DNA of 64,000 bases, taken from NCBI GenBank assembly GCA_015501585.1, contig JADNRY010000149.1:62001-126000 (forward strand), read 5' to 3'. Below, one piece after another: positions 23,387 through 34,899 of the stretch. Origin of the DNA: Rhodocollybia butyracea. Lineage: Eukaryota > Basidiomycota > Agaricomycetes > Agaricales > Omphalotaceae. Under the pieces are notes generated by a model. It did not search any database and was not told where the DNA came from. It was given only the letters and a program-made list of their open reading frames with translations. The position numbers were made by a program, and so were the translations under genes. The stretch's first letter is position 1. Each line of letters begins with the position of its first letter.

Positions 23387-25124
23387 ATGGAGTTATCGCT
23401 CGAATCGTACCGCATCGTTGTTAAACACACCCATAGCCGGGCTGACTTGGCAACGTTGTGTCTTGTATCGAAAGGTTTCCGACGCGTCGCAGAGCGCGCT
23501 CTGTACAATACGCTGTACATGAGTGAAGTAAAGAAGGCGAAGAGGATGTGCGAAACTTTTGTGGGTCAACCGCGGATTGCTGCCTTGGTGGAGGCGTTGG
23601 TAATCGCCATTGAGAAGGACGAACAGGTGGAAGGGGGGAAGAGATGCAAGGGGAAGAAGAAGAGGGCGAGGATGATTACGATGACGAAACGGAGGATCAG
23701 GAGGACGAAATGGAGGATGATCAAGATGAACTAGCAGAGGCCCTGACCTTGTCACTTGAAAAGAGCATCGGTGGTGAGACGTCTAACGTTCAACAGTCCA
23801 TCTCCACCTCGATGGAATCTGCGCCCGAAGAGGATATCTGGCCTACTATTTCGCGCGCGTTACAAAATATGACTAGTCTCCGTCACCTTAATATCCTCGT
23901 CAACGAGTCCTCGGCACCACCCTACCAAGGAAAACTTGCTTGGATTTTATCTACCTGTACCTTCCGGTTGAAAAGCTTCAATTCGGATATGTCCTGGGAC
24001 GAGGACCTGGTGCGGTTTTTAGATATACAGGATGAAATCGAGGATCTGTATATCGGTGATTATGATGAGGGACAGGGCACGGAGATGGGGGAAGAGCTTG
24101 CGGAGGTGGGGTCTTCGAAGGGTTTGACAGACTTGCCCCAAGGGGGCGGGACAGAGACAGAAGGGGAAACAACACCACAGGTACAGCATTCTATAGTGTC
24201 TCTTAGCTCGGCAGGCCATCAGGATCCTCTTGAACCATCTGATACACTTGCGTTTGGTACTCCCTCTCCTCTTGTCGGCGAGAAGATCAAATCCAGCCAA
24301 TCCGAATCTGGACCCCAACCCAAATCCTCAGGCTCTCCTCTTACCATCTCTTCCACAGCTCTTCCCCGACTAGCCATCTTGGAATGCACTTTCTCCGAAG
24401 CTGCAATCGCTCTCGTTCCCGGGCGTCCTGTTTCACGGTTAAAGACATGTTTTTCCAGCACAGATCCGGCGACAAAGCAGGCAGAACTGAAGGTGCTATT
24501 CGAGGCGCTGAAGAAAGCAACTGTTTCCCCGGCTCGCGGTACTCCGATCACTAGTGCAACGTCTGGTTGGCGTTCATTGGATATTGCTGATGCAGAGTAC
24601 GAAGAACAGTTTACGATGGACTTGTTAAAGATCGTGGTGGATTTAACTTCTGTCGGGCCGAGACAGAAGAACGTGAGTTTGAAGGGGACGTTGAGGTATT
24701 TGGGTACGCTGGTCTTGCCAGTAGATGGCAAGGAGGTTAGTCCACTTCTCATTGGGGCATCTTTGAGTCTGATTATCTTTGTTTCCATCAGCGTCTCCAC
24801 TTCTACGGCCTCCTTATGAAGCTCCGTCGCCTCTGTTGCGTCGAGCTTGAAGTGAGCGCATGGAATCCCTCCCCGGCCAGCATAGGTCCGGTCGCTTTCC
24901 GCGCCCTGGGGAACGAGCTGAGACTGTATTGTCCCAGTGTGACCCAGGTAGTTTTCATTTCCATCGGAACAGCGGGAAGCGAGAGTGACGAAAACGGAGG
25001 TGGGACCGGGATCGGGGAAAGGACAACGTTAGAGTGGGTGAGAGGTGAGGGTGTGGCGCGGGTAGATAGGGAAGTAATGAACGGTATGAATGGACTTGGA
25101 GGAGGGTTGTGGAGGGATGTATAG
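23387..25124 (+). CDS. F-box-like protein with acidic insert, one apparent frame break
   Basis: Start ATG 23387. The N-terminus is F-box-like: YRIVVKHTHSRADLATLCLV, SKGFRRVAERALYNTLYM. A Lys/Glu-rich stretch follows. At the G6 run 23633-23638 the frame changes; one extra G gives VEGGEEMQGEEEEGEDDYDD, leading into a very acidic segment and then LRR-like sequence (MTSLRHLNILVNE, LEFLRSFN-type strands, RFLDIQDEIEDLYIGDY). A 56 bp intron (24736-24791) joins LPVDGKE to RLHFYGLLMKLRRLCCVELE. The stop is at 25124. The long frame after the break keeps sense for more than 350 codons, which argues against an old pseudogene. Probably a substrate adaptor; target unknown. Confidence 0.65.
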
Positions 25125-26603
25125 GAAAAATCTATCTGATCGTGTGTCTTGGAATCCGATACTCTTATGGCATCTACTAATTTCTTTTCATATCCTCTAG
25201 CATCTCATCGATTAGTGCTATGTTTACCTTTTTTTCTTTTATTGTGATCTCGATTGTTAGTTCAGCATTCGCACCTTCCTTCATTTACCATACTTAATGA
25301 CATGCATCATGACGTAGCCCACTCCTTCCTATGTTCATCATACCCTCACTCATTAACTTTCGAAACGACATATTTTCGCTTATACGAGAACGGCCTAGTA
25401 ACTACTTAATGTACATATCGTGTTCTTTATTATACGTACTCGCCATATCTATACCTCATTGCAATGACAAGAAAAGAGCTTGACGATAAGAAGTAACCGG
25501 TTAACCATGAATGTATGCGCCCGGTAAGTAGCTCGGGAGAACATCGGCGCGCGGTGTACTCGTGCTAGGAATACAATCGATATGTATTTGGTGCACTAGT
25601 GCGTGGCGTGATAACAACTGCAAACCGATGTAAAAAATGAGTGGGGAAACCCGAGGAGGTCATGGTTCTTCCCGAAATAGCTGAGTTTCCTCAGTAGCAA
25701 AAGTATCTCATTCTGAGTCCCGACATTTGCTTTTCCGACAGACCATCCACAATCTGCAAGCTAAGCGTGGATGTGGATCTTACTGTATAGAGCTAGTCCT
25801 GCGTAGCGTATATATTGGTCACATATGTCGACCCAGGTCTGCCTTTGAATTAAAAGTCTCTTATAACCTCTTAGCCACACTCCCTGCCATAACGGAGGAA
25901 AGTCCCTTCCGATATTTAGTGTTTTGATTAGTTTTTTTACAAAGGAGTTGTGACATAGCATGGACGCCGTTGCTTGGGCTTTTCCCCAAGTCGTAAACGG
26001 CCACGGCAAGCAATAGAGAGTATCATATTAGAGGGTGGTATAAGATCTAATCACCTACGTATCAGATTAAGTTCGCTCATGCTCTCCGGTGCGAGACCAG
26101 ACCAGATATGTATTATTTTAGCCCAACAATGGACGTCGAGAATTTACTCATGCTTCATGCTAGTATTACTCTCTGTCGTTCCAGAGAATATTATCTTCCA
26201 TTGTATTATCTTCACGTTTTTATCCTAGTAAGACGTCAATGGCAGGTGAACTTACGCCACCTCTCGGGCTGAAAGGACTTTATTCCTTGCTACAACACTC
26301 GGAGAGTTATGAGTAATGTAAAAGAGGAGTTTCGTCGTAATGAGGCTCGTTGTAGAATAAAAGGAAACGAATTGCGAGATTTGCTGTATATGATTCCCAC
26401 GGCTCAAAGCTGCCTATCTTGACCTAATTTTGTCAATTGTCGTCTATTTTCATATTCTTGTTGTCTCAATGCGCGCGCTGCAATCGGAGAGCCAGACTCA
26501 ATGCGTTCGCCATCATGCCTGATATCTTATCTTATCTTTTACAAAAATACACGCGATCAATGCGCTAACTTCGACTACGACAGGAAGGATAACCTTGGAG
26601 CTA
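25125..26603. other. 1.5 kb stretch with no recognised gene
   Basis: AT-rich sequence between a plus-strand gene and the convergent CsbD-like gene. No convincing frames, splice pairs, tRNA or repeats were seen. Confidence 0.4.
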
Positions 26604-27102
26604 CTAGGTCGTGTTGGCGTCCTTCTTAGCCTTTCCAGCCTCTTGTTGGATGTTTCCTGAGAGGATAAAAGGCATAAGGAAGGGGGTAAGAGAATAAAAT
26701 GGAAATCGACATAGTCCGTACGCCGGAAGAAAGCTACTCACCACTAGTCTGCTTGGCCTTATCGCCTGTAACCGCGCCAATCACCGAGTCCACGTAGCCT
26801 TTCGTCTGATCCTTAGCTCCTTCTGCCGCTCCCTTAACTTGAGCAGCCTTGTACTCGGCCTCGCCTTCAGCGTGCTCCTTGGCACCGGAATTTTGCCACG
26901 AGGTGGCGCCGGTAACGTTGCCGATCTGGATTGGTGAAGAAAGATATTGAGAGAAGGGTTATGGCAACGACGACGAGAAGAGAAAAAGAACAAGTATAGT
27001 ATAATACGACCAAAGGTTCGTCGATGATGTACTCACAGCTTCGACAACGTTGCCTTTGGTAGAATGATATTGACCAGAGGTTTTATTAAGGTCAGAGGAC
27101 AT
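26604..27102 (-). CDS. CsbD-like small hydrophilic stress protein
   Basis: Three exons: 27102-27037, 26925-26742, 26656-26604; 100 aa. The sequence is Gly/Lys/Gln/Ala-rich with the spaced repeats typical of CsbD-like proteins: KTSGQYHSTKGNVVEAIGNV, AAQVKGAAEGAKDQTKGYVD, SVIGAVTGDKAKQTSGNIQQ. Fungal members are sometimes labelled 'mismatched base pair and cruciform DNA recognition protein', and bacterial CsbD is a general-stress protein. It is likely intrinsically disordered and soluble. The first intron is 111 bp and the second 85 bp, longer than most introns here. Intact. Molecular function not established. Confidence 0.85.
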
Positions 27103-28990
27103 TTCGACGGTCTTAGTGAGAGAAGTTTGCTGAAGGTGGTGGTTCGAGTGAAAGAGTCGGAGGAGCTCTGGGGACTCTCAAGTCAAAAGGCTGGGTTTAT
27201 ATATTGTAAAGTCCAGGTCCAGACTCCGGTCACATCCAAGAGCTGGTGGTACCAGCTTATCGCGCGCTTCGATCTTTTTTGAAGCTTTTCGGTTCTTGTG
27301 TGCAGCGGACTTTTTTTGCTTCTATTTTATGTACTACTAGGATCCACCAGGCTTCTCGCTTTTGGGTGGACGTGATGGCGACCGCGACGGTACTCCTACT
27401 ACGCTAGCGTCTTTCAAGTACTCTTCGACTAGTACTATCAACACTGATAAATCATACTACCACCGAGTTATCGCATTTCTGCGCCAACATAGACATAGTA
27501 ACTCCCAAGTCTTAAGTAGCCTTCGCACAGAAAAAATTGTCAGTATACACTGTCCTCGGACTCGGGCCCCGCAAATGTACACTGGGTTGCCTGTATACGA
27601 CTTGCAAGCCATTCAATATCCCTTTTGCATGACTTGGCCCAAACTCTTACCTTGCGGCGGCTATCCGCGTTTCAGCCTCATGGCCCAGTTCATGTGGTTG
27701 GGATCCGCAACATCTCACAAAGTTTATACTGCTCAAGCGCTTAAGAACCTAGCGTAGTGCATCTTCAGTTCTAGGTTTGCGGCATGAAAAAAAAAAGACC
27801 AAGTTCTGTGCCGCAACTTTGGTCCACAGCTGCTCTTTCAGCATGATCATGTGTGGACTTCCGACGTTTATGACGAGGCGTGGAATCGGGCTCATGTCCT
27901 AAGTCTGTACATGCGCCGTGGAAATCAAGTTTTTTCAAGTTGGGAAAAGAGAAAAAGAAAAGAAAAGAGAGAGAGATTATATACATATACCTTCGTCACC
28001 AGTACACTTTTTTTCCACTGAAAATGCACTTTTTAGCTTAAAACTCAACTCGCTGTGAATACAATGATTCTAAGTTGCCGGTGCTTCCCGAGTGAAGTCA
28101 TTTAGTCCCAAGTCGTTTTACTGCATCTGACTTAGGACCTAGCCAATCGTTTTCAAGATTTTGCAAATCGGCAGCGGCAGAACCTTGTATTTACCTGAAC
28201 TATTTAAGATTTAATGATCACAAACAGTTAACAAATTACTGATGGCTGTGGTTAACGCTGCTCGTTACTAGGAGTGTATGAATTTATGTATTTTTGCTCA
28301 AAGATGTGTCCAAGTTCAAGCCCCGCGCTAGTTTTGTTTTTTCTGTAATAAACCGTGTGGCTCGGATAGTTCAGATGGTAATACTTCATGGAATGCACAA
28401 ATACTATTATTTTTTCTTGATTTTTTCTCGAGGAGCGAGAAAGAGCCAGTGGTGAGTGAGCCTGAGTGATTTTGAAGCGGATTTGACTCAAATATTACTA
28501 GTTTTTTGTGGTTTTTTCTTGAAAGTTTCTTCCCTGTACTTTGAATGCACAGTCCTACTCAGATCCTACTACTTAGGGCTGGCGACACTTGTAGTAACAG
28601 TAAATACCCAGATTTCTCGTACACATGTACACATTGTGTATTTGTATTGATTCCCGGGATAGAACGGGATTGATGTCCTTAAGCGCCCATCAATCAAGTC
28701 CCAAGTACTTGGGCGTGTACAGACATAAGTTAAGGGCCTGGAATCGTGTTCAGGGCAGACACTAGCATCTTGCAGAAATAATCTCAGCCAATTCACGACC
28801 GTAACGGACCGTTCATTTCATATCAAAGACCTCGCTGGCATGCGAGTTTGATTGTGAATTATTTGATGATATTATTGTACTACGGTAGATTTTTGAGCCT
28901 GTACACAGAGAAAGCGAATTCAAGCCAAGAGAGGATAAAAGAAGTTGTCTACCAGTAAGACGTTCGAAGCCTTACCAGGTGATAATCTGC
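27103..28990. other. 1.9 kb stretch with no recognised gene
   Basis: Contains the CsbD-like promoter on the left and the 3' flank of IBP gene A on the right. A plus-strand frame at 27362-27757 has no family motif. A purine-rich low-complexity run is at 27945-27975. Confidence 0.4.
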
Positions 28991-30009
28991 TTATCCAACG
29001 ACTGTCGCCTAAATGCAGCATTATGAACACTCCAGATCATCAGAGTGGAAATAAGATGCTTACCACTTGGAGAGCAACGAATGTCTGAGCCAAGATACGA
29101 CCGTTCATTGTGGCCCCGGTTTGTAATGTGACTGCCGTCTTTGCTAGGATGATGCCCTCCATGTGGGATCCAACACCAGTAGTGACGGCGTCAGCCACAA
29201 CCCAGAAGATGTTGGAGGCGAGAACACCTCCGGCGAGGGTAACCCTGGCACCAGCTGCAATGGTGAAGGTTCCGGCAATCTGGAATACGAAGACTTTGCT
29301 TCTGTCAGTGAAAGAAATACATATACTAGATAACGAGGACATACCATCGGCAGAAGTACCGGTGATAGTGACCCCAGCGATACCGATGTTGACTGATGTA
29401 GTCCACTTGTAGAGCGCAGGTGTCAATACAAGGCCACTGAGTGAACCTAAGTATCATCAGCGAGAGCTTCTGATAATAAAAAGTACCAGTGCTTACCGCT
29501 GGCAAGGTTCGTGAATCCCGGGTTAAGAAGGCCGACTGCATTGGTATATGCTGTCTGCATGTTTGCAACAGCAGTCCTCAAGGTCACCGGGGTAGGAGCA
29601 GAATAAGACGCGGCAAAAAGTTCTCCTGTGACTTGGCTTGATGTAGAAAATACTCCGGTCGATGCAAGGGTGAGTTTGAAGCCAGTCAGAGCACTGGCAG
29701 CTATAGGACTGACTCCGATGTTCCCAGCTGTGCCATACTATGAGAATTAAGTCACAACGGTATAGAACGATGGGCTTACTGATGGAGGATGGGGAAACGG
29801 TTGAAACGCCTGATTGAGCAAGAATTGCAAAATTAGCTGCGGTGCCGAGGTTAATGGCGGCGGGCCCTAGATTGGTGGCTGCCGGGGCAGCACTGACACT
29901 GAGCAACGATGCCTGAGAGTCAAAAGATTAGAACGGTGATAGGTAAAGCGATCAAGTGTAGACTTACCCAGAGACCGAGACAAACAACCTTGTTAACGAT
30001 AGAGAGCAT
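28991..30009 (-). CDS. Secreted ice-binding protein (DUF3494), copy A
   Basis: Six exons: 30009-29968, 29912-29780, 29727-29497, 29446-29345, 29293-29064, 29008-28991; 251 aa, intact. The signal peptide is MLSIVNKVVCLGLWASLLSVSAAPA. The mature protein shows the DUF3494 beta-solenoid pattern: INLGTAANFAILAQSGVSTV, GNIGVSPIAASALTGF, NMQTAYTNAVGLLNPGFTNL, LVLTPALYKWTTSV, VFVFQIAGTFTIAAGARVTL, NIFWVVADAV, MEGIILAKTAVTLQTGATMN and GRILAQTFVALQ. Fungal DUF3494 proteins bind ice, lower the freezing point and inhibit recrystallisation outside the cell (family knowledge). The last exon codes for only five residues plus stop. Copies B and C follow head-to-tail at about 2.4 kb spacing. The signal sequence predicts secretion; ice binding itself is inferred from the family. 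Confidence 0.92.
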
Positions 30010-30059
30010 GTCGGATGATTGGGAGCGAGTTGAAAGGGAAATCCGTTGGGTATGAGGAT

Positions 30060-30760
30060 ACTGAAGCTACTGCTACATGACTGTCGTTTTTATACTTTTT
30101 GAACCCGGAGCTGTCTCCCAGTAGCTCAGCGTCATTTCCTGAACAATACGTACAAGTTTGGAATTCAGAGTGATGACGGAAAAGAAGAAAACGACGTCAG
30201 TCCTAACAATCCGTTCCAGAGGTCGCAGTTTCTCGACTTTGATTGCGATATGTATAATGCACACGACAGCATTGAAGAGGTGGTGAGACCTAGATGAAAG
30301 GGACGGCTTCATTGTGGGAAGCTTCACCAGTGTACTAGGGTTCGGAGAACCAGGGGCAGATAGAAGGACGAAAGACAGAAGAGGATTGAACATAAGGCGC
30401 TGTTAGAGGGTTACAATTGAACTGATCCTCCGTTTACTTCAAACATTTTGAGCAGGCTGTATCATTTGGAGATTCGGGTGTTTTGGAGGAGTTCGTACAG
30501 ATAGCCAGGGGAGTGATGAGAGGGATAACCGGAGTTTAGTCCTGGAGCTCGAGAAATATTTTCAAGAATCAACAGCTGGCGACGTTGGAAATGGAAGGTG
30601 CTTATATCGCTGTCAGGCTGAGAGTGGACTGGGCTGGGAGCCCTTTGACATGTTCTACCGAGCTCATAGACTTGAGCTTGAGTACTTGAGTATTGAGATG
30701 CCAATTGTACTTCAGCTCGAAGTGTCAAGATGGAAAAATTAAATTGAAAATAGTGAGTCA
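30060..30760 (-). promoter_or_regulatory. Shared IBP upstream region, copy A
   Basis: TATAAAA at 30094-30088 lies about 80 bp before the ATG. TGACGTCG lies at 30199-30192. A block around 30190-30330 (GCTGTCGTGTGCATTATA…, read on the minus strand) recurs before copies B, C and D. Further upstream, 30480-30690 is closely repeated before copy B and more loosely before copy C. Confidence 0.7.
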
Positions 30761-31391
30761 CTGTTACTCACGATTGCCATACGTGCACAGCGTCTCCCAA
30801 TGTCGCCTATATTTGCACTTTACTCCTCTCATTGAAATTTGACCGCAGCCCAATATACCTATAATATACCCTGAATCGCTGCTCAAGCCTGCCCAAGGCG
30901 GGGGCGCTGCCATACATAACAGAATAGCTATTCCACAAGTATGCATATGTTACCCATGGCCATGGTTCAGTATGTTTAAAAGAGCTACCACTAGCCGCAC
31001 CAAGACAAGTCTGATCATGATATCTAATACTATATACTTCGAAGATAAAGGATAAGCACGGTCTCTTCCTCCGAGTTTGAGTTGAGCCTCCTTATTTCTG
31101 GAAAAAGGAAAAAGAGAGTAAAGACCAAGAGGGGATCAGATCAAAGACCTTGGGATAAAGACCTTGGGATATAGTTGGTGGTCAAATAGAGGTTGAATAG
31201 AGGTGGTTATGAACTGCCATGGCACGCTGGCATGAAATTTGTATTGAGCCTCAGCAGATACATCGTGATTTGTGTAATTTTTTTTACTGAATACAGTTTT
31301 ATGTACCCATGACGAGAAAGGTGTTCTGAAACCCAGAGAGGAGAAATAATAAGCTACTTTAGTAGTAGTATACTTAATACAGCATATCCTC

Positions 31392-32409
31392 CTATCCCAC
31401 AACGGTTGCCTAAATGTAATATTATGAACACTCCGAGATCATCACGGAGCGAAAACAGAATGCTTACCTGTTGAAGAGCAACAAATGTTTGGGCCAAGAT
31501 ACGACCGTTCATTGTGGCCCCAGTTTGCAGCGTAACTGCCGTCTTTCCTAGAATCACACCCTCAACGTGGGAACCTGAACCAGCAGTAACACCACTAGCC
31601 ACAACCCAGAATACATTGGAAGCAAGAACACCAACAAGGGTAACTCTAGCACGGCTGCGAGGGTCAAGGTTCCAGCAATCTGGAATACAAAGACTTTGGG
31701 GTATAATGTCAGCAACTTATACATGTGACAGAAACTAAGTTATGCTTACCATCGAGAGCGGTTCCAGTGAGTGTGATCCCAGCCGAGCGATACTGACTGA
31801 TGTAGTCCATTTATAGAGCCAGGGGTGAGTACAAGACCACTGAGTGAACCTGGATATAATCAGTGACAGCTTTTAACCACAAAAGTACCAATGCGTACCG
31901 CTAGCAAGGTTCGTAAATCCCGGGTTAAGGAGACCGACTCCGTTAGTATATGCTGTCTGCATGTTTGCGACGGCAGTCGTCAAGGTCACGGGTGTAGGAG
32001 CGGAATACGATGCGGCGAAAATTTCGCCTACGACTTGGATCGACGTAGCAAATACTCCAGTCGATGAAAGGGTGAGTGAAAACCCAGTCAAGAAAGAGCC
32101 TGCGGCAGGACTGACTCCGATGTTCCCAGCTTTCCATACTCGATGAGGATGAAACCACAACGACAAAGAACGACAAGCTTACTGATGGAGGACGCGGGAA
32201 CGGTTGAAATGCCCGACTGCGCAAGGATTGCAAAATTACCTGCGGTGCCGAGGTTAATGGCGGCGGTCCTAGATTAGTGACTGCCGGGGCAGCACTGACA
32301 CTGAGTAAGGATGCCTGAGAGTCAAAGATTAGAACGGTGATAGATAAAGCAATTGGATGCGAGTTACCCAGAGACTGAGACAGACAGCCTTGTTAACGGT
32401 AGAAAGCAT
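31392..32409 (-). pseudogene. Ice-binding protein (DUF3494), copy B, with four single-base deletions
   Basis: Same six-exon layout and splice sites as copies A and C, from ATG 32409 to TAG 31392. Long stretches remain clean: GNIGVSPAAGSFLTGFSLTL, NMQTAYTNGVGLLNPGFTNL, and VEGVILGKTAVTLQTGATMN. Aligned by eye to its siblings it lacks one base in exon 2 (about 32266), two in exon 4 (about 31785 and 31818) and one in exon 5 (about 31651). None compensates another. Few other disabling changes are seen, so this is either a very young pseudogene or a consensus error in a tandem repeat where reads are hard to place. If the deletions are errors, the product would match copy C closely. Confidence 0.75.
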
Positions 32410-32439
32410 ATTTGAAAGGGAAATTTGGGTATGAGGATA

Positions 32440-33065
32440 CTGAAGATAATCCTACATGTCTGCCGTTTTTATACGTTTTTGAACCCCAAAGCAGTTTCCC
32501 AATTTTCCTGAACATACGTACAAGTTTGAGACCGTGGGCGATGACGGAAAAGAAGACAACGACGTCAGTCATAACAATCCGTTCCATAAGTCGCAGTTTC
32601 TCGATTTTGGCTGCGTTGTGTATAATGCACACGACAGCATTGAAGAGGTGGTTGGATCTAGATGAAAGGGATGGCTTCGTTATGGACACTTTCACCAGTG
32701 GACTAGGCTGGGAAAACCAGGGGCAGATACAAGAACGAAAGACAGAAGAGGAACATTGGCAATCAGCCAAGGCGCTGTTAGAGGGTAGTTAAACTGATCC
32801 TGGATCTTTACTTCAGATATCTTGAGCAAGCTGTATCATTGGATATTTAGGTATTGTGGAGGAGTTCATACGGACAGCCAGGCGAGTGATGAAAGGGATA
32901 ACCGAAGTTTAGTCCTGGAGCTCGAGATATATTTTCAGCAACTAGCGACGTTAGGAATGGAAGGCGCCTATATCGATGTCAGATTGAGAGTGGAATGGGC
33001 CGGAGCCACTTTGACGTGTTCTACCGAGCTCATAGACTTGAGCTTGTCGATGTGCCTCACTCTGC
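32440..33065 (-). promoter_or_regulatory. Shared IBP upstream region, copy B
   Basis: TATAAAA at 32473-32467 and TGACGTCG at 32567-32560 stand in the same order and spacing class as in copy A. The block with GCTGTCGTGTGCATTATACAC lies at about 32615-32640. The farther part, 32845-33060, is a close repeat of 30485-30690 upstream of copy A. Confidence 0.7.
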
Positions 33066-33833
33066 CTCACTGCAGAATCACCAGATCTATATTCTACAAG
33101 TACTCACTCCAAAAGTGGCCAAATTTCAATCGAGCAGAAATGACAACTGAAAAGTCACGTGTTTCTATACAAAGTATATCGACAGTCACCTGATATTTCC
33201 CACGAGCTTATATGGCTTATCGAAAATCACGTGCTTCTATCAGTTTCCTTTTCTGCTCGGTAGAAATTTGTCCACTTTCGGAGTGACTACACACACTTGA
33301 AAGAAGAAATGTACTAGGTGAGAGCTAACAGTTGCACTTACTATCCTGCATCCGAGTTCGAGATCGTAAAGTACACCATGTCCATGTCCATTGTTGAGAA
33401 ATCCTTGTTATTAGTGAACGACTTTCTTCACTAACTACAAGACGGCTAGCCAGGCTATGGCGATTATAGCTTGAGGCTGCCCGTCACCTGACCCGCCCAA
33501 AGCCGCCGATCTCATTAAGATTTGAAAACGAGTATTTTCTTCGCAAGGGCCATTTCATCTCGACCGAAGTTCAAGGCTGCTGCCATGCTGGGAGACAAGA
33601 ATTTTTGACCGCGTGCACAGCAACGATATGAAGCTCACTTATCAGTCTCGGCCACCAACTTAAAACCAAGAACCATCGCGATTTGTGTAAACTTTTACTT
33701 GTTACAGTTTTATGTACCCATGACCATAAATCTAAGCAGCAAACTTAGACGAAAAAGGTAATCTGAAACCCAGAGAAGAAAAATTTCAAGTCGACTTTGC
33801 TTTAAATATAATACTCTAAGCAAAGTGATCTTC

Positions 33834-34847
33834 CTATCCAACAACGGTTGCCTAAAAGGAATGTTATGAACACTTTAAAATCATGGGCGAAAAAAGGATG
33901 CTTACCTGTTGGAGAGCAACAAATGTTTGGGCCAAAATACGACCGTTCATTGTGGCCCCAGTTTGCAGCGTAACTGCTGTCTTTCCTAGAATCACGCCCT
34001 CAATGTGGGAACCTGAACCAGCAGTAACACCGCTAGCCACAACCCAGAATACATTGGAAGCAAGAACACCAACAAGGGTAACTCTAGCACCGGCTGCGAG
34101 GGTCAAGGTTCCAGCAATCTGGAACACAAAGACTTTGGGGTATAATGTCAGCGACTTGTACATGTGACAAGGACTCAGTTATGCTTACCATCCAGAGGGG
34201 TTCCAGTGAGCGTGATACCAGCCGAAGCAATACTGACTGCTGTAGTCCATTTATAGAGTCCAGGAGTGAGTACAAGACCACCGAGTAAACCTGGGTATAA
34301 TCAGCGAGAGCTTTTAATAGAAGTACCAGGGCGTACCGCTAGCAAGGTTCGTGAATGCTGGGTTAAGGAGACCGACTCCGTTGGTATATGCTGTCTGCAT
34401 GTTTGCGACGGCAGTCGCCAACGTCACGGGTGTAGGAGCAGAATACGATGAGGCGAAAACTTCGCCTACGACTTGGAGTGACGTAGAAAATACTCCAGTC
34501 GATGAAAGGGTGAGTTGGAATCCGGTCAAGAAGGTCGCTGCTGCAGGACTGACCCCGATGTTTCCAGCTTTCCATACTCGATGAGGATGAAATCACAACG
34601 ACAAAGAACGATAAGCTTACTGATGGCGGAGGAGGGAACGGTTGAGATACCCGTTTGTGCGAGGATCGTAAAACCACCTGCAGTGCCGAGGTTGAGGGCG
34701 GCAGGTCCTAGATTGGTGACTGCCGGGGCAGCACTGACACTGAGCAACCATGCCTAAGAGTTAAACATCAGAATGGTAGAGGTAAAACATTGAACGTAGA
34801 ATTACCCAGAGACCGAGACCGACAACCTTGTTAACGGTAGAGAGCAT
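33834..34847 (-). CDS. Secreted ice-binding protein (DUF3494), copy C
   Basis: Six exons: 34847-34806, 34753-34621, 34567-34337, 34290-34189, 34132-33906, 33851-33834; 250 aa, intact. The signal peptide is MLSTVNKVVGLGLWAWLLSVSAAPA. Mature motifs: LNLGTAGGFTILAQTGISTV, GNIGVSPAAATFLTGFQLTL, LLGGLVLTPGLYKWTTAV, VFVFQIAGTLTLAAGARVTL, NVFWVVASGVTAGSGSHIEG and GRILAQTFVALQQ. It is one glycine shorter than copies A and D (VGVLASN instead of GGVLASN). B and C also share their 3' flank, including a CAGTTTTATGTACCCATGAC stretch, so B and C arose by the most recent duplication. Secreted; ice binding is inferred from the family. Confidence 0.92.
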
Positions 34848-34899
34848 GTTAGAAAATTGGTACCGAGTTGGAAGGGGATCGTTGGGTATGAAGATACTG

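Noticed and set aside
27362..27757. 131-codon plus-strand open frame
   Set aside because: No family motif, unusual composition, no splice partners, and no promoter-like context; probably chance.
28345..28400. tRNA-like 5' half (GGCTCGGATAGTTCAGATGGTA) followed by a T run
   Set aside because: The A-box-like part looks real, but there is no anticodon stem and no T arm downstream; a TTCAAGCC word lies upstream, in the wrong order, and its stem does not pair. At most a tRNA fragment.
32393..32770. 125-codon minus-strand open frame overlapping the IBP B start
   Set aside because: It runs through the conserved promoter block and the first IBP bases in a different frame. It is kept only as a low-weight hypothesis in the findings.
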